Assembly: GCF_902703175.1 (NCBI RefSeq)
Contig: NZ_CACRYJ010000016.1
Span: forward strand, 124,001 to 188,000
Length of the DNA: 64,000 nt
Direction of reading: 5' to 3'
DNA from: Occultella aeris
GTDB lineage: Bacteria; Actinomycetota; Actinomycetes; Actinomycetales; Beutenbergiaceae
This document shows, in pieces, positions 25,179 through 32,791 of the stretch. The notes beneath the pieces are model-generated. The model did not search any database. It worked only from the letters and a program-made list of their open reading frames with translations, and was not told where the DNA came from. The translations under genes and the position numbers were made by a program. The stretch's first letter is position 1. Each line of letters begins with the position of its first letter.

Positions 25179-25433
25179 ATGGTGACCACCTACCTCCTCG
25201 AGGGGCCCGACGGGAGGCCGTACCGCTCCAGCGCCCCGGGTGTGCTCGGTGGACATCGGCGCGGGAGGATCTACGGGCGGCTGGACTGCCCGGCCGCGCT
25301 GCGGGCGATCGCGAGAGGCGGGTACGTGCGGAACCGAGTGTTCTTCGCCGACGAGGCCACCGCGATCGCAGCCGGGTACCGCCCGTGCGGCGTGTGCCTT
25401 CGGCACGAGTACTCGGCGTGGAAGGAGCGGTGA
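25179..25433 (+). CDS. Ada-like metal-binding domain protein
   Basis: A protein of 84 residues. VLGGHRRGRIYGRLDCPAALRAIARGGYVRNRVFFADEATAI followed by GYRPCGVCLRHEY reproduces the Ada N-terminal metal-binding domain pattern, with cysteines in RLDC and CGVC as zinc ligands. In Ada this zinc-cysteine accepts methyl groups from DNA phosphotriesters. Here the domain stands alone without HTH or methyltransferase parts. ATG 25179 has AGGGG just upstream; ATG 25155 is possible. Its TGA overlaps the alkB start (TGATG), so the two are coupled and probably act together in alkylation response. Confidence 0.78.
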   Translation: MVTTYLLEGPDGRPYRSSAPGVLGGHRRGRIYGRLDCPAALRAIARGGYVRNRVFFADEATAIAAGYRPCGVCLRHEYSAWKER

Positions 25434-26104
25434 TGGACGCCCTCTTCGGCGACGACCTGCTGGCCAGACCCCGCCGCCAGCTCGCGGACGGCGCCACCTG
25501 GGTGCCGGGCTGGCTGACCCTCGACCAGCAAGCCTGGATCGTCGCCAGGTTCCACGAATGGGCCGACGGACCGGTGCCGATCCGGGCGGCCAAGGTCCGC
25601 GGGCACGAGATGAGCGTGAAGACCGTCTGCCTGGGCTGGCACTGGCGCCCCTACGAGTACACCCGCGAGGCGGTCGACGTGAACGGCAACCGGGTGCTCG
25701 ACTTCCCGGCCTGGATGGTGCGCCTGGGCCGCCTGGCCCTGGCCGAGGTGACCGGGGACCCGAGCGGCGGCGACGACTACACGCCGGACACCGCCCTCGT
25801 GAACTTCTACGACGACCAGGCCCGGATGGGCATGCACCAGGACAGGGACGAGCGCTCCCTCGCGCCCGTCGTCTCCCTGTCGATCGGCGACACCAGTCGG
25901 TTCAGGTTCGGCAACACCGAGAGCCGGAACAAGCCGTACCAGGACATCGACCTCGCCTCCGGGGACCTGTTCGTGTTCGGCGGCCCGTCGCGGCTCGCCT
26001 ATCACGGCATCCAGAAGGTCCACCCGGGCACGGCGCCGGAGGGCTGCGGCCTCGCCGCCGGGCGGATCAACATCACCATGCGTGTCACCGGCCTGACCGG
26101 CTGA
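25433..26104 (+). CDS. alkB: AlkB-type alpha-ketoglutarate-dependent DNA dioxygenase
   Basis: A protein of 223 residues with AAGGAG five bases before the ATG. The iron ligands are His135 and Asp137 (MHQDRDE) and His191 (AYHGIQKV); Arg211 and Arg217 in RINITMR bind the co-substrate. NFYDD before the metal site and SIGDTSRFRFG fit AlkB. It removes alkyl groups such as 1-methyladenine and 3-methylcytosine by oxidation. The pairing with a stand-alone Ada zinc domain forms a compact alkylation-repair unit. Confidence 0.93.
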   Translation: MDALFGDDLLARPRRQLADGATWVPGWLTLDQQAWIVARFHEWADGPVPIRAAKVRGHEMSVKTVCLGWHWRPYEYTREAVDVNGNRVLDFPAWMVRLGRLALAEVTGDPSGGDDYTPDTALVNFYDDQARMGMHQDRDERSLAPVVSLSIGDTSRFRFGNTESRNKPYQDIDLASGDLFVFGGPSRLAYHGIQKVHPGTAPEGCGLAAGRINITMRVTGLTG

Positions 26105-26138
26105 CCGGGCCTACGCCGACTTCTATCGGGCAACGGAC

Positions 26139-26359
26139 TGTCACGAGCCGAAGATCCTGCCAACACCGGTGACCCGATCCGTATGCTCGCCGGCACCGGG
26201 TGCACGCTGCACCTGATCGAGCCCTTCGGCTTCGAGCTGAACGATGCGCCGGGGCCGGGCTGGACTAACCACGACCTTGCGAACGTCGTCGTCCATCCCG
26301 ATCTCGTGCCGCTTGCGACGGTCCTGCCGTGTCATGGCCAGCAGCGGGGCGTCACGTGA
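26139..26359 (+). pseudogene. Remnant of a TrmL-type (SpoU/TrmH) tRNA 2'-O-methyltransferase gene
   Basis: A frame from 26153 reads DPANTGDPIRMLAGTGCTLHLIEPFGFEL, which is the cofactor-knot N-terminus of tRNA (cytidine34-2'-O)-methyltransferases (usual form EPxIPxNTGNxIRLCAxTGCxLHLIEPLGF). The preceding HEPKI is in another frame (26142-26156), so one base has been lost between them. A start codon, the usual Asp after GFEL in KxLRRAGLDY and the whole C-terminal half are missing. The remnant overlaps the 3' end of the response-regulator gene. Confidence 0.75.
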
Positions 26360-26972
26360 GCAGGCGACGGCGGTAGCCCTCGGCCACCGCCGCGGCTCGA
26401 TCACGAACGCCGAGTTTGTCGTAGATGTGTTGCAGATGGGTCTTGATGCTCGCTTCGCCGATGAACAACGTTGCAGCTGCCTCTCGGTTCGAGTTGCCGT
26501 TCGCGACCAATTGCAGCACCTGATTCTCTCGGTCGGTCAGGGCGCCGGGGCTTGGCCGGCGAACCTGCCCCATCAGGTGCTGCGTCACCGACGGCGCGAG
26601 CACCGACTCTCCCCGCGCGGCTGCGCGGACTGCTCGCGTCAGTTCGTCGGGCACCGCATCCTTGAGGAGATAACCGATCGCACCCGCCTCGATCGCCGGC
26701 AGGACGTCGCTCTCGCTGTCGAACGTGGTCAGGATCAGCACACGGGCACTCGGGGCCTGCTCGCGCAGGGTCGCGGTTGCCGCGACGCCGTCCATCCCGG
26801 GCATCCGGAGGTCCATGAGCACGACATCCGCCGCCAGCGCCGTCGCACGTTCGACGCCCTCGACGCCGTCACTCGCCTCGCCGACCACGACGATGTCCTC
26901 GGCGTCCGCGAAGGTGTCACGAAGACCGCCCCTCACGATCGGATGATCGTCGACGATCACCAGTCGAATCAT
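26352..26972 (-). CDS. NarL/LuxR-type response regulator
   Basis: A protein of 206 residues. The receiver domain has the acidic pair DD at 8-9, the phosphoacceptor Asp54 (VLMDLRMPG) and Lys in YLLKDAVP. The C-terminal HTH (residues about 143-206) reads LTDRENQVLQLVANGNSNREAAATLFIGEASIKTHLQHIYDKLGV. Its start overlaps the kinase stop (ATGA). It probably controls the ABC exporter operon of which it is the last gene. Confidence 0.95.
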   Translation of the reverse strand: MIRLVIVDDHPIVRGGLRDTFADAEDIVVVGEASDGVEGVERATALAADVVLMDLRMPGMDGVAATATLREQAPSARVLILTTFDSESDVLPAIEAGAIGYLLKDAVPDELTRAVRAAARGESVLAPSVTQHLMGQVRRPSPGALTDRENQVLQLVANGNSNREAAATLFIGEASIKTHLQHIYDKLGVRDRAAAVAEGYRRRLLT

Positions 26973-28309
26973 CGGTCTGTCTCCTCCTCTGCTCTCGCAT
27001 CCCCAGGGGCGATCGCCGGAACGCGCACGCTGACGGATGTCCCTTCACCCGGTGCGCTCTGGACCTCGACATGACCGCCGACGCCCCTAATGCGCTGGCG
27101 CATGCTCGTCAGGCCGAAGCCGGTGCCGACCCCTTTCGCGAACCCGCGTCCATCATCGCGCACGTCCAACAGCACCTCGGTGCCCGTGTAGGACAACGTG
27201 ACTCCGACGCGTGAGGCTCCAGCGTGCTTCGCCACGTTGGTCAGCGATTCCTGCGCGACCCTGAAGAGCGACACCTCGATCGCCGGGCTCAGTGGCTCCC
27301 GGGTGCCGGTGACGTCCACCCGCGCGTTGATCCTCTGGTCCTGGGACCAGCGCTCGGTCAGCGTGCGCAGTGCGTCGGGCAGGTGCGCTCCGGCGAGCTC
27401 CTGGGGAGCCAGCGCCCGCACGGACCGTCTGGCCTCGGTGAGGCTGCTGCGCGCCAGCCGAAGTGCACGCGTGACGTGCTCTTCGGTCTCGTTCTGCACG
27501 CTCGCGGAACGCTCCGCGGCCTGGAGCTGCGTGATGATGCCGGCGAGGCCCTGGGCCAGAGTGTCGTGGATCTCGCCGGCCAGTCGCTGCCGCTCGTCCT
27601 GTGCTCCGGACTCCCGGGCTTGGGCGACCAGCTGCGCGTGGAGCCCGGCGTTCTCGTGCAGTGCCCCCTCGAGTCGCTCGACGAGCTGCTCCCGCTTGCG
27701 TTCCTCTGGTTCGCTGCGCGCGGTGAGCAGGATGCCCACCCCGATCGCCGCGGTCTGCACGACGACGATCAGGAGGAACTCCGCGAGCATCTCAGGGTCC
27801 GCCCACACACGCATCGCCGAGCTGTTGATGGCCACGGAGGTGGCCAGGACGCCGAGCACCCCCAACGGCCACGGTCTGAGCAGGTACGCGTGGAAGAAGC
27901 CGGAGATGGTGAAGACGAGGAAGATCTCGGAGTACGTCATGAGGGTGACGCACAGTGCCAGCAGTCCGACGAAGTAGATGGCGCTCGGCACGGGCCGGAG
28001 CGCCCTGCTCCTGATGGGCAGTGTGTGTCCGAACAGCACCCACAGCACCGAGACCGCGACCAGCCCGAGGACGGAGGTGCCCTCGGGCCAGAAGGGTTCA
28101 CCGGAGGCCGGAAGCACGCCCAGGAAGTAGATCGCTGTGGAGACCGTCAGCAGCAGCCACGGTGTGAACAGCTGCAGCAGGTCCCAGACCCGCAGGTGCT
28201 CCTCCTTCCAGGCCAACCGGGAGCGGTTCGCGAACTCCGCTTCTTCCACGATCGCGGAACCGTGCGTCCTCGAGCTCGGGCGCTCGCCGTCCCCGGCGCC
28301 TCGCGTCAT
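26969..28309 (-). CDS. Membrane sensor histidine kinase (HisKA_3 type)
   Basis: A protein of 446 residues from ATG 28309, with GGGAG nine bases upstream; GTG 28315 is an alternative. Five to six membrane segments occupy residues about 45-200, followed by a coiled coil (EERKREQLVERLEGALHENAGL). The phosphoacceptor is His248 in RQRLAGEIHDTLAQG, and the ATPase has VRDDGRGF and GFGLTSMRQR. There is no extracellular sensor domain of note, a form common in kinases that sense through a linked ABC transporter. The operon order ATPase, permease, kinase, regulator supports that. Confidence 0.93.
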   Translation of the reverse strand: MTRGAGDGERPSSRTHGSAIVEEAEFANRSRLAWKEEHLRVWDLLQLFTPWLLLTVSTAIYFLGVLPASGEPFWPEGTSVLGLVAVSVLWVLFGHTLPIRSRALRPVPSAIYFVGLLALCVTLMTYSEIFLVFTISGFFHAYLLRPWPLGVLGVLATSVAINSSAMRVWADPEMLAEFLLIVVVQTAAIGVGILLTARSEPEERKREQLVERLEGALHENAGLHAQLVAQARESGAQDERQRLAGEIHDTLAQGLAGIITQLQAAERSASVQNETEEHVTRALRLARSSLTEARRSVRALAPQELAGAHLPDALRTLTERWSQDQRINARVDVTGTREPLSPAIEVSLFRVAQESLTNVAKHAGASRVGVTLSYTGTEVLLDVRDDGRGFAKGVGTGFGLTSMRQRIRGVGGHVEVQSAPGEGTSVSVRVPAIAPGDARAEEETDR

Positions 28310-28315
28310 CGTCAC

Positions 28316-29080
28316 CTACTCCCAGCGGAAGAGCTTCGCGGCGATCGCGCTCGCGATCACGGCAATACCCGCCATTATGGCAATCTGCAGCCAGAAGGAC
28401 TGCCCCCCGGCGGTGGCAGTGACCTCGCCCGCTTCGGCGGACCACGCCGCGGTGAGAGCCTGCAGCCCGGGTGGGATGAAGTCGCCGACCTCGCGCAGCA
28501 GGTCCGGCATGAGGACACGGGGCAGGAACGCCCCGCCGAAGAACATGAGCGCAACGAACAGGAGGGTACCGATCTGGTTCGCGGCGCCGCTCGTGCGGAC
28601 CACGGCCGCGGAGATCATGCCGAGCCCGAGCAGTGCCGCAAAGCCGACGACGAAGGCGACCACGAACTCCAGCGGCCGCTCGGGCGGCGCGATGTCCAGC
28701 ACCGCCCACGCGAGGAAGATCATGAGGGCCGCGGAGACGACCACGGAGGCGAGAGCGACGATCATCTGCGCGAGCAGGACGTTGCGCGGATGCGCCGGGG
28801 TGGTCGACAGCCTGCGCAGGATGCCGCGCTCACGATACGTCGCGATCACCGCGGGGACGTGCTGCACGGCGATCATCACCATCCCGAACACCAGCGCCGT
28901 CGGCGCCCAGACGTCGATGGACCGGAGCCCGCCGGTCTCCGGCGACGGCTCTCGCAGTGCCGGGATGGCACCCAGCCCGAGCAGGAGTCCCGCCGGGAAC
29001 AGCACACCGAAGATGACGGTGGCGGAGTCTCGGAGGAAGAGCTTCGTCTCGACCTTGACCATCTCTCGCAGAGCATGCAT
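28316..29080 (-). CDS. ABC-2 type exporter permease
   Basis: A protein of 254 residues with six predicted membrane segments. It opens with MVKVETKLFLRDSATVIFGVLFPAGLLLGLG and has RERGILRRLSTTPAHPRNVLLAQ, the conserved cytoplasmic coupling helix of ABC-2 permeases. It overlaps the ATPase gene by one base and ends directly before the kinase gene. Exporters of this kind often handle antimicrobial peptides or drugs; the substrate is unknown here. Confidence 0.92.
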   Translation of the reverse strand: MHALREMVKVETKLFLRDSATVIFGVLFPAGLLLGLGAIPALREPSPETGGLRSIDVWAPTALVFGMVMIAVQHVPAVIATYRERGILRRLSTTPAHPRNVLLAQMIVALASVVVSAALMIFLAWAVLDIAPPERPLEFVVAFVVGFAALLGLGMISAAVVRTSGAANQIGTLLFVALMFFGGAFLPRVLMPDLLREVGDFIPPGLQALTAAWSAEAGEVTATAGGQSFWLQIAIMAGIAVIASAIAAKLFRWE

Positions 29081-30015
29081 CAGTCGGCCTTCCTCTCGGA
29101 GGGTTCTTTGGATTCCGGGGCACGGCCCGTGAAGGCCACGAACGCGTCTTCGAGGTTGCGCTGGTCGACGCGGAGATCTTCCGCCACGACCTGGGCCCTG
29201 GCGAGAGCCCCGGCGACGCTGCTCAGGAGCTGCCCGCTGCCGGTGACGAGCCAGCGACCCTCGGTGATCTCGACGCCTGTCACGTCGGAGAGCTCCGTCA
29301 GGACACTCCTGTCGAGTGGCTCCCGCACGCGGAACCTGACCTGCTGTACCGCGCTCGCCCGCGCGATCAGCCCTGCCGGTGTGTCCACTGCGGCGACCCG
29401 GCCACCATCGATGACGGCGATCCGGTCGCTGAGGCGTTCCGCCTCATCCATGAAGTGCGTGACGAGGAGGATCGTGACGCCCGTGTCACGAACCCGCTCG
29501 ATGAGGCTCCAGGTGTCGCGCCTGGCCTGCGGGTCCAGTCCGGTCGTGAGCTCGTCGAGGATCGCGACCTTCGGGTTGCCGACCAGAGCGAGCGCGATCG
29601 AGAGCCGCTGCTTCTGCCCGCCCGAGAGAGCCTTGTACTGCGTGTTTCGCTTGTCGGCGAGACCCAGGAGGTCCAGGAGCTCGCGCCAGTCGACGGCGTC
29701 CCGGTAGAAGGAGCTGTAGAGCTCGAGCGCTTCGGCGACCTTGATCGCGTCCGGGAAGCTGCTCTCCTGCAGTTGCACGCCGAGCCGCTCACGCACCTCC
29801 GCACGGTCCTTGATCGGGTCGAGCCCCAGCACGGAGATCGAGCCCGAGTCGGGCGTTCGCAGGCCGGCGATGCTCTCGACGGTTGTCGTCTTGCCGGCGC
29901 CGTTGGGCCCGATGATGCCGAAGATCTCCCCCTCTTCAACGGTGAAGGAGACGTCGTCGATGGCAACGTGCGTCCCGTAGCGCTTGTGCAGATTTCTTAC
30001 TTCCAACGCGGTCAT
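29080..30015 (-). CDS. ABC exporter ATP-binding protein
   Basis: A protein of 311 residues. Walker A is GPNGAGKT (36-43), the signature is LSGGQKQRLSIALAL and Walker B is KVAILDELTTGLDPQ, with Leu where Pro is usual; the switch His is in LLVTHFMDEAE. The C-terminal 90 residues form the regulatory extension found in drug and lantibiotic exporters. It is the first gene of a four-gene leftward operon. The region encoding residues 48-75 and the upstream 240 bp are duplicated in diverged form at 32.2-32.5 kb. Confidence 0.94.
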   Translation of the reverse strand: MTALEVRNLHKRYGTHVAIDDVSFTVEEGEIFGIIGPNGAGKTTTVESIAGLRTPDSGSISVLGLDPIKDRAEVRERLGVQLQESSFPDAIKVAEALELYSSFYRDAVDWRELLDLLGLADKRNTQYKALSGGQKQRLSIALALVGNPKVAILDELTTGLDPQARRDTWSLIERVRDTGVTILLVTHFMDEAERLSDRIAVIDGGRVAAVDTPAGLIARASAVQQVRFRVREPLDRSVLTELSDVTGVEITEGRWLVTGSGQLLSSVAGALARAQVVAEDLRVDQRNLEDAFVAFTGRAPESKEPSERKAD

Positions 30016-30253
30016 CCTGCGACGTTATGGGCGCGCCGCTTGCCGCTACATCGACCGTAGCGTCTGCGCTCGGGTTGATTCACGCCTCCACCGCTCGGTG
30101 GATCAACAGCACCTTGCCGGATCGCCCGACGCCCTGTTGGTTGTCGCGCTACCCGTCATCGCGGCACACACCTGACCTGGCGCACGGAAGCGGAACCGCC
30201 ATGCTCGACCTCCCACGCCGGCCCCAGGCCTCGGATCAGCTCAGCATCGAATG
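29793..30253. repeat. Direct repeat, copy 1 (ABC gene segment plus upstream region)
   Basis: Two ungapped blocks, 29793-29873 and 30008-30253, align with 32181-32261 and 32273-32518. Identity by eye is roughly 85-90 percent. The 134 bases between the blocks are replaced by 11 bases in copy 2. The block contains the 5' region of the ATPase gene and probably its promoter. Confidence 0.85.
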
Positions 30254-30268
30254 CTGTGGCTCGCGCTG

Positions 30269-30776
30269 TTATGTGGCGAGGTTCTGTCGGCAACCGTGGC
30301 GGTTCCGCTGCTGAGTCATGCTGGCGGGTCTGCCCTGACTGAAGTCCCGGAAGCCGATCGGCATGTGGAGCGTGCCGATGCGTGATCCCGTGCGGGCACG
30401 GGTGTGCGGGGCCTCGACCATCTCGGCCGACCAATCTTCGTGCTCGCAGGAGCGGGCGGTAGAGGTCGACCAGCGCGCCGGCGACGTCGCCGGGCCGGGT
30501 TGCGACGTCTGACAGCGTCGGATCGCCCTCCAGCACGGCGTAGGTGAAGAATGTCTCGCCGTTGACGTGCAGTGCCACCCACGGCTCGCGCGGGACGTTG
30601 CGGACCTTGGCCCGGCTCGCCGTGGTCGAGACACGGATGGTGCCGTCGCCGGCGACGTGGTGCATGACGTCGGACAGTTGCGGGCGTCCGTCACGCCGGA
30701 TGGTGGTGAGGGTCGACTCCCGTCCGGCCGGTGCGACCCCGAGGGCAGCGCTTGGGTCGCCGGGCGTGAAGCGGGT
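30269..30776 (-). pseudogene. Degraded F420/PPOX-type oxidoreductase gene
   Basis: Reading leftward, TLTTIRRDGRPQLSDVMHHV, VRNVPREPWVALHVNGETFF and TYAVLEGDPTLSDVATRPGD match the F420-dependent pyridoxamine-oxidase-fold family. The frame opens after a TAG at 30777-30779 without a proper start codon before the conserved region. After LVDLYR (near 30450) the expected continuation, EHEDWSAEMVEA, is in another frame, and the usual C-terminus is lost. It is therefore a dead gene. Its end abuts the duplicated block. Confidence 0.72.
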
Positions 30777-30800
30777 CTATCGACGCCGGCGGAGCGTGTC

Positions 30801-31823
30801 TTACGTCTCGGAGGCCCGGGCGGCGACGGTCACGATGGCATCCACCACGTCCGGAACAACTTCGACGGGGACCTGGTGTCCCAGCCCGGGGATGACCCGA
30901 AGCTCGGAGTCGGGAATACGAGCCTCGATGTCATAAGCCGCCTCCACCGGCACCAGCGGGTCGTCGTCACCCTGGACAACAACCGTGGGGAGATCGATGC
31001 TCTCGAGGTTGGCGAATCGATAGTCGGCGCTGGCAAGGTGGCCGACCAGTGACATAACTTCCTGACGGGCGAGCGCAGCGGGGTCGTAGGCGCGTTCGAC
31101 GGCGCGGAGCACGGCCGCACGGAGCTCGGCTTCGTCGGTCTGGTACCCGGCTCCGGTCAACGCCTGCTCCTCAGCCACCCGACGGTCGATGAATCCCTCC
31201 CGGTCGGTCGGCCGCGGTCCCGGAGGCATGTCGGCGAACGCCTCGGGATCGATCGGTGGTAGTTCGGGGTTCCCCGAGTCTGCGGCCAGCAACGTGAGCG
31301 AGCGGACGCGCTCCGGTGTGTCGATTGCGATCAACTGCGCGATCGCTCCACCCATCGAGAGTCCCACCACATGGGCCCTTTGCACGTCGAGCGCGTCGAG
31401 CACGCCGAGAGCGTCCTCGGCCATGTCGTCGAAGGTGTACGGCACCGGCGGGGGCTCGCCGGTCTCCAACGCGTCACCGATCGCAGCCTCGTCGAGCGGC
31501 TCCACCTCCGCGAACACAGTGGTGAGCCCGACGTCCCGGTTGTCGAACCTGACGACCCGATAGCCCTGGTCCACCAGCGCCTCGACCAGTTCCGTCGGCC
31601 AGTCGATGAGCTGCATCCCCGTGCCGGCGATCAGCAGCACCGTCTCGTCGTCCGGAGAGCCGAGGCTCTCATAGGCGATCACCGCTCCGTCCAGCTCCAC
31701 CTCACCGTAGTCCGACCCGGCTTCCAGGGAACTGTCGGATCCGCTATCCGGGGGGCTGCCGGTGCAAGCCGCCATGACTCCTAGGCCCGCGGCCAAGAGC
31801 ACGAGGGCAGTTCTTCTCATCAT
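30801..31823 (-). CDS. Alpha/beta-hydrolase lipoprotein
   Basis: A protein of 340 residues from ATG 31823, with AGGAG seven bases upstream. A short N-terminus and hydrophobic run end in the lipobox VMAAC with Cys20, followed by a Ser/Gly/Asp linker. The hydrolase fold has the nucleophile in VVGLSMGGAIAQL, the acid near VVQGDDDPLVP and His in IPGLGHQVP; LLIAGTGMQLIDWP supplies the oxyanion region. It resembles haloperoxidase-like esterases anchored outside the cell. It is intact although both flanks are remnants and repeats. Substrate unknown. Confidence 0.9.
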   Translation of the reverse strand: MMRRTALVLLAAGLGVMAACTGSPPDSGSDSSLEAGSDYGEVELDGAVIAYESLGSPDDETVLLIAGTGMQLIDWPTELVEALVDQGYRVVRFDNRDVGLTTVFAEVEPLDEAAIGDALETGEPPPVPYTFDDMAEDALGVLDALDVQRAHVVGLSMGGAIAQLIAIDTPERVRSLTLLAADSGNPELPPIDPEAFADMPPGPRPTDREGFIDRRVAEEQALTGAGYQTDEAELRAAVLRAVERAYDPAALARQEVMSLVGHLASADYRFANLESIDLPTVVVQGDDDPLVPVEAAYDIEARIPDSELRVIPGLGHQVPVEVVPDVVDAIVTVAARASET

Positions 31824-32010
31824 GGTTCCTCTCCTAGACGTGGCCCGATACCCGAAGACCGAAGCCGCTAACCGCAACCAACCCGCCAACATCGCCCGCG
31901 CGGGCCCGCGAGTGAGCGTCCTGGAGAAGCACGGCGACTTCCTCCGCGGCTTCCGGGGAACCAGAGCGCGTCGATCGGCACGCCCGAATCCCGTGGGCTG
32001 AGCCCGGCAG

Positions 32011-32206
32011 TGTGGCCCGCCGCCCACCACGCTCGGCGACCTGTCGGCCAAGGGCATGGTGCTCACGATCGACCGGGGCGACTACTACCAGGCCGGCATG
32101 GTCATCCTGTAGGGCGGGCTCGAGGAGTTCCGGCGTGAACGTCTGGACGCGCTCAAGGGACGCGTCGTCGCCGCGGCGCCGCACCTCCGGCCGGTCCTTG
32201 ACCGGG
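32011..32206 (+). pseudogene. Remnant of an FAD-dependent monooxygenase gene
   Basis: A frame from 32020 reads PPTTLGDLSAKGMVLTIDRG, then DYYQAGMVIL, a TAG stop at 32110, then GGLEEFRRERLDALKGRVVA and APHLRP. This matches the middle part of PHBH-type FAD oxidoreductases (IDRGDYYQxGxVIxKGG). The lysine codon after GMVIL's position appears mutated to the stop. No start and no FAD-binding N-terminus are present. It fuses at about 32181 into the duplicated ABC fragment. Confidence 0.7.
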
Positions 32207-32280
32207 TCGAGTCCCAGCACGGAGATCGAGCCCGAGTCGGGCGTTCGGGGGCCGGCGATGCATACTTCTGTTGCGGTCAT
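32181..32280 (-). pseudogene. Truncated copy of the ABC exporter ATPase gene
   Basis: Leftward from ATG 32280 the frame reads MTATEVCIAG, then PRTPDSGSISVLGLDPVKDR. Compared with the intact gene at 29080-30015, the first six codons are joined directly to codon about 49, so Walker A is deleted, and the copy ends at about codon 76. It is the coding part of duplication copy 2. Confidence 0.8.
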
Positions 32281-32518
32281 GCTGCGAAGTTACGGACGCG
32301 CCGCAGCCTGCCACATCGACCGTGGCGTCTGCGCTCGGGTTGATAAGCCCTCCACCGTTCGGTGGATCAACAGCACCTTGTCGGATCGCCCGACGCCGTG
32401 TTGGTTGTCGCGCTACCTGTCACCCCGATACGCGCCTGACCTGGGGCACGGAAGCGGAACCGCCATGCTCGACCTCCCACGCCGGCCCCAGGGCTCGGAT
32501 CAGCTCAGCTTCGAATGC
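32181..32518. repeat. Direct repeat, copy 2
   Basis: It aligns in two blocks (32181-32261 and 32273-32518) with copy 1 at 29793-30253. It lies 2.3 kb away in the same orientation and brackets the lipoprotein hydrolase gene and two other remnants. Confidence 0.85.
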
Positions 32519-32700
32519 GCCGCGAGAACCGCGCCTTCAGGCTCCATCAGCTGGCCGGTGACCTCCACGCCGACGTCGTCCAGGCGGGTGAAGGTGGTCG
32601 ACCACGATCGTGTCCGGCAGTGCCCCGGTCGACAGGGTGACCAGCCGTTCCGGGATGCCAATGTACGGGGCCGGAATCTCGCCATCCGCGGCTGGTCCCC
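32519..32700. other. Non-coding or degraded stretch of unclear origin
   Basis: Short leftward fragments such as YIGIPERLVTLSTGALPDTI and FTRLDDVGVEVTGQL occur in different frames, suggesting another decayed gene, but I do not recognise the family. No intact reading frame is supported here. Confidence 0.4.
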
Positions 32701-32730
32701 ACTGTTATGACAACTTTAATGGCTTGCCAA

Positions 32731-32759
32731 TTGACAACGCTGAATGAGAGCGTTAACAA
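32731..32759 (+). promoter_or_regulatory. Promoter and operator of the GH127 operon
   Basis: A perfect TTGACA (32731-32736), a 17-base spacer and TAACAA (32754-32759) are overlapped at the -10 by TGAGAGCGTTAACA (32745-32758). The architecture is the same as at araB: operator core AGCGTTAACA ending inside the -10. Confidence 0.75.
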
Positions 32760-32791
32760 TGGTCCTCGTCGCACCGATGAAGGAGTCAGAG

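Noticed and set aside
30156-30665. Intact 169-residue oxidoreductase gene
   Set aside because: Its C-terminal half is out of frame with the family pattern, which continues in the neighbouring frame, and no proper start precedes the conserved N-terminal strand, so it is listed as a pseudogene.
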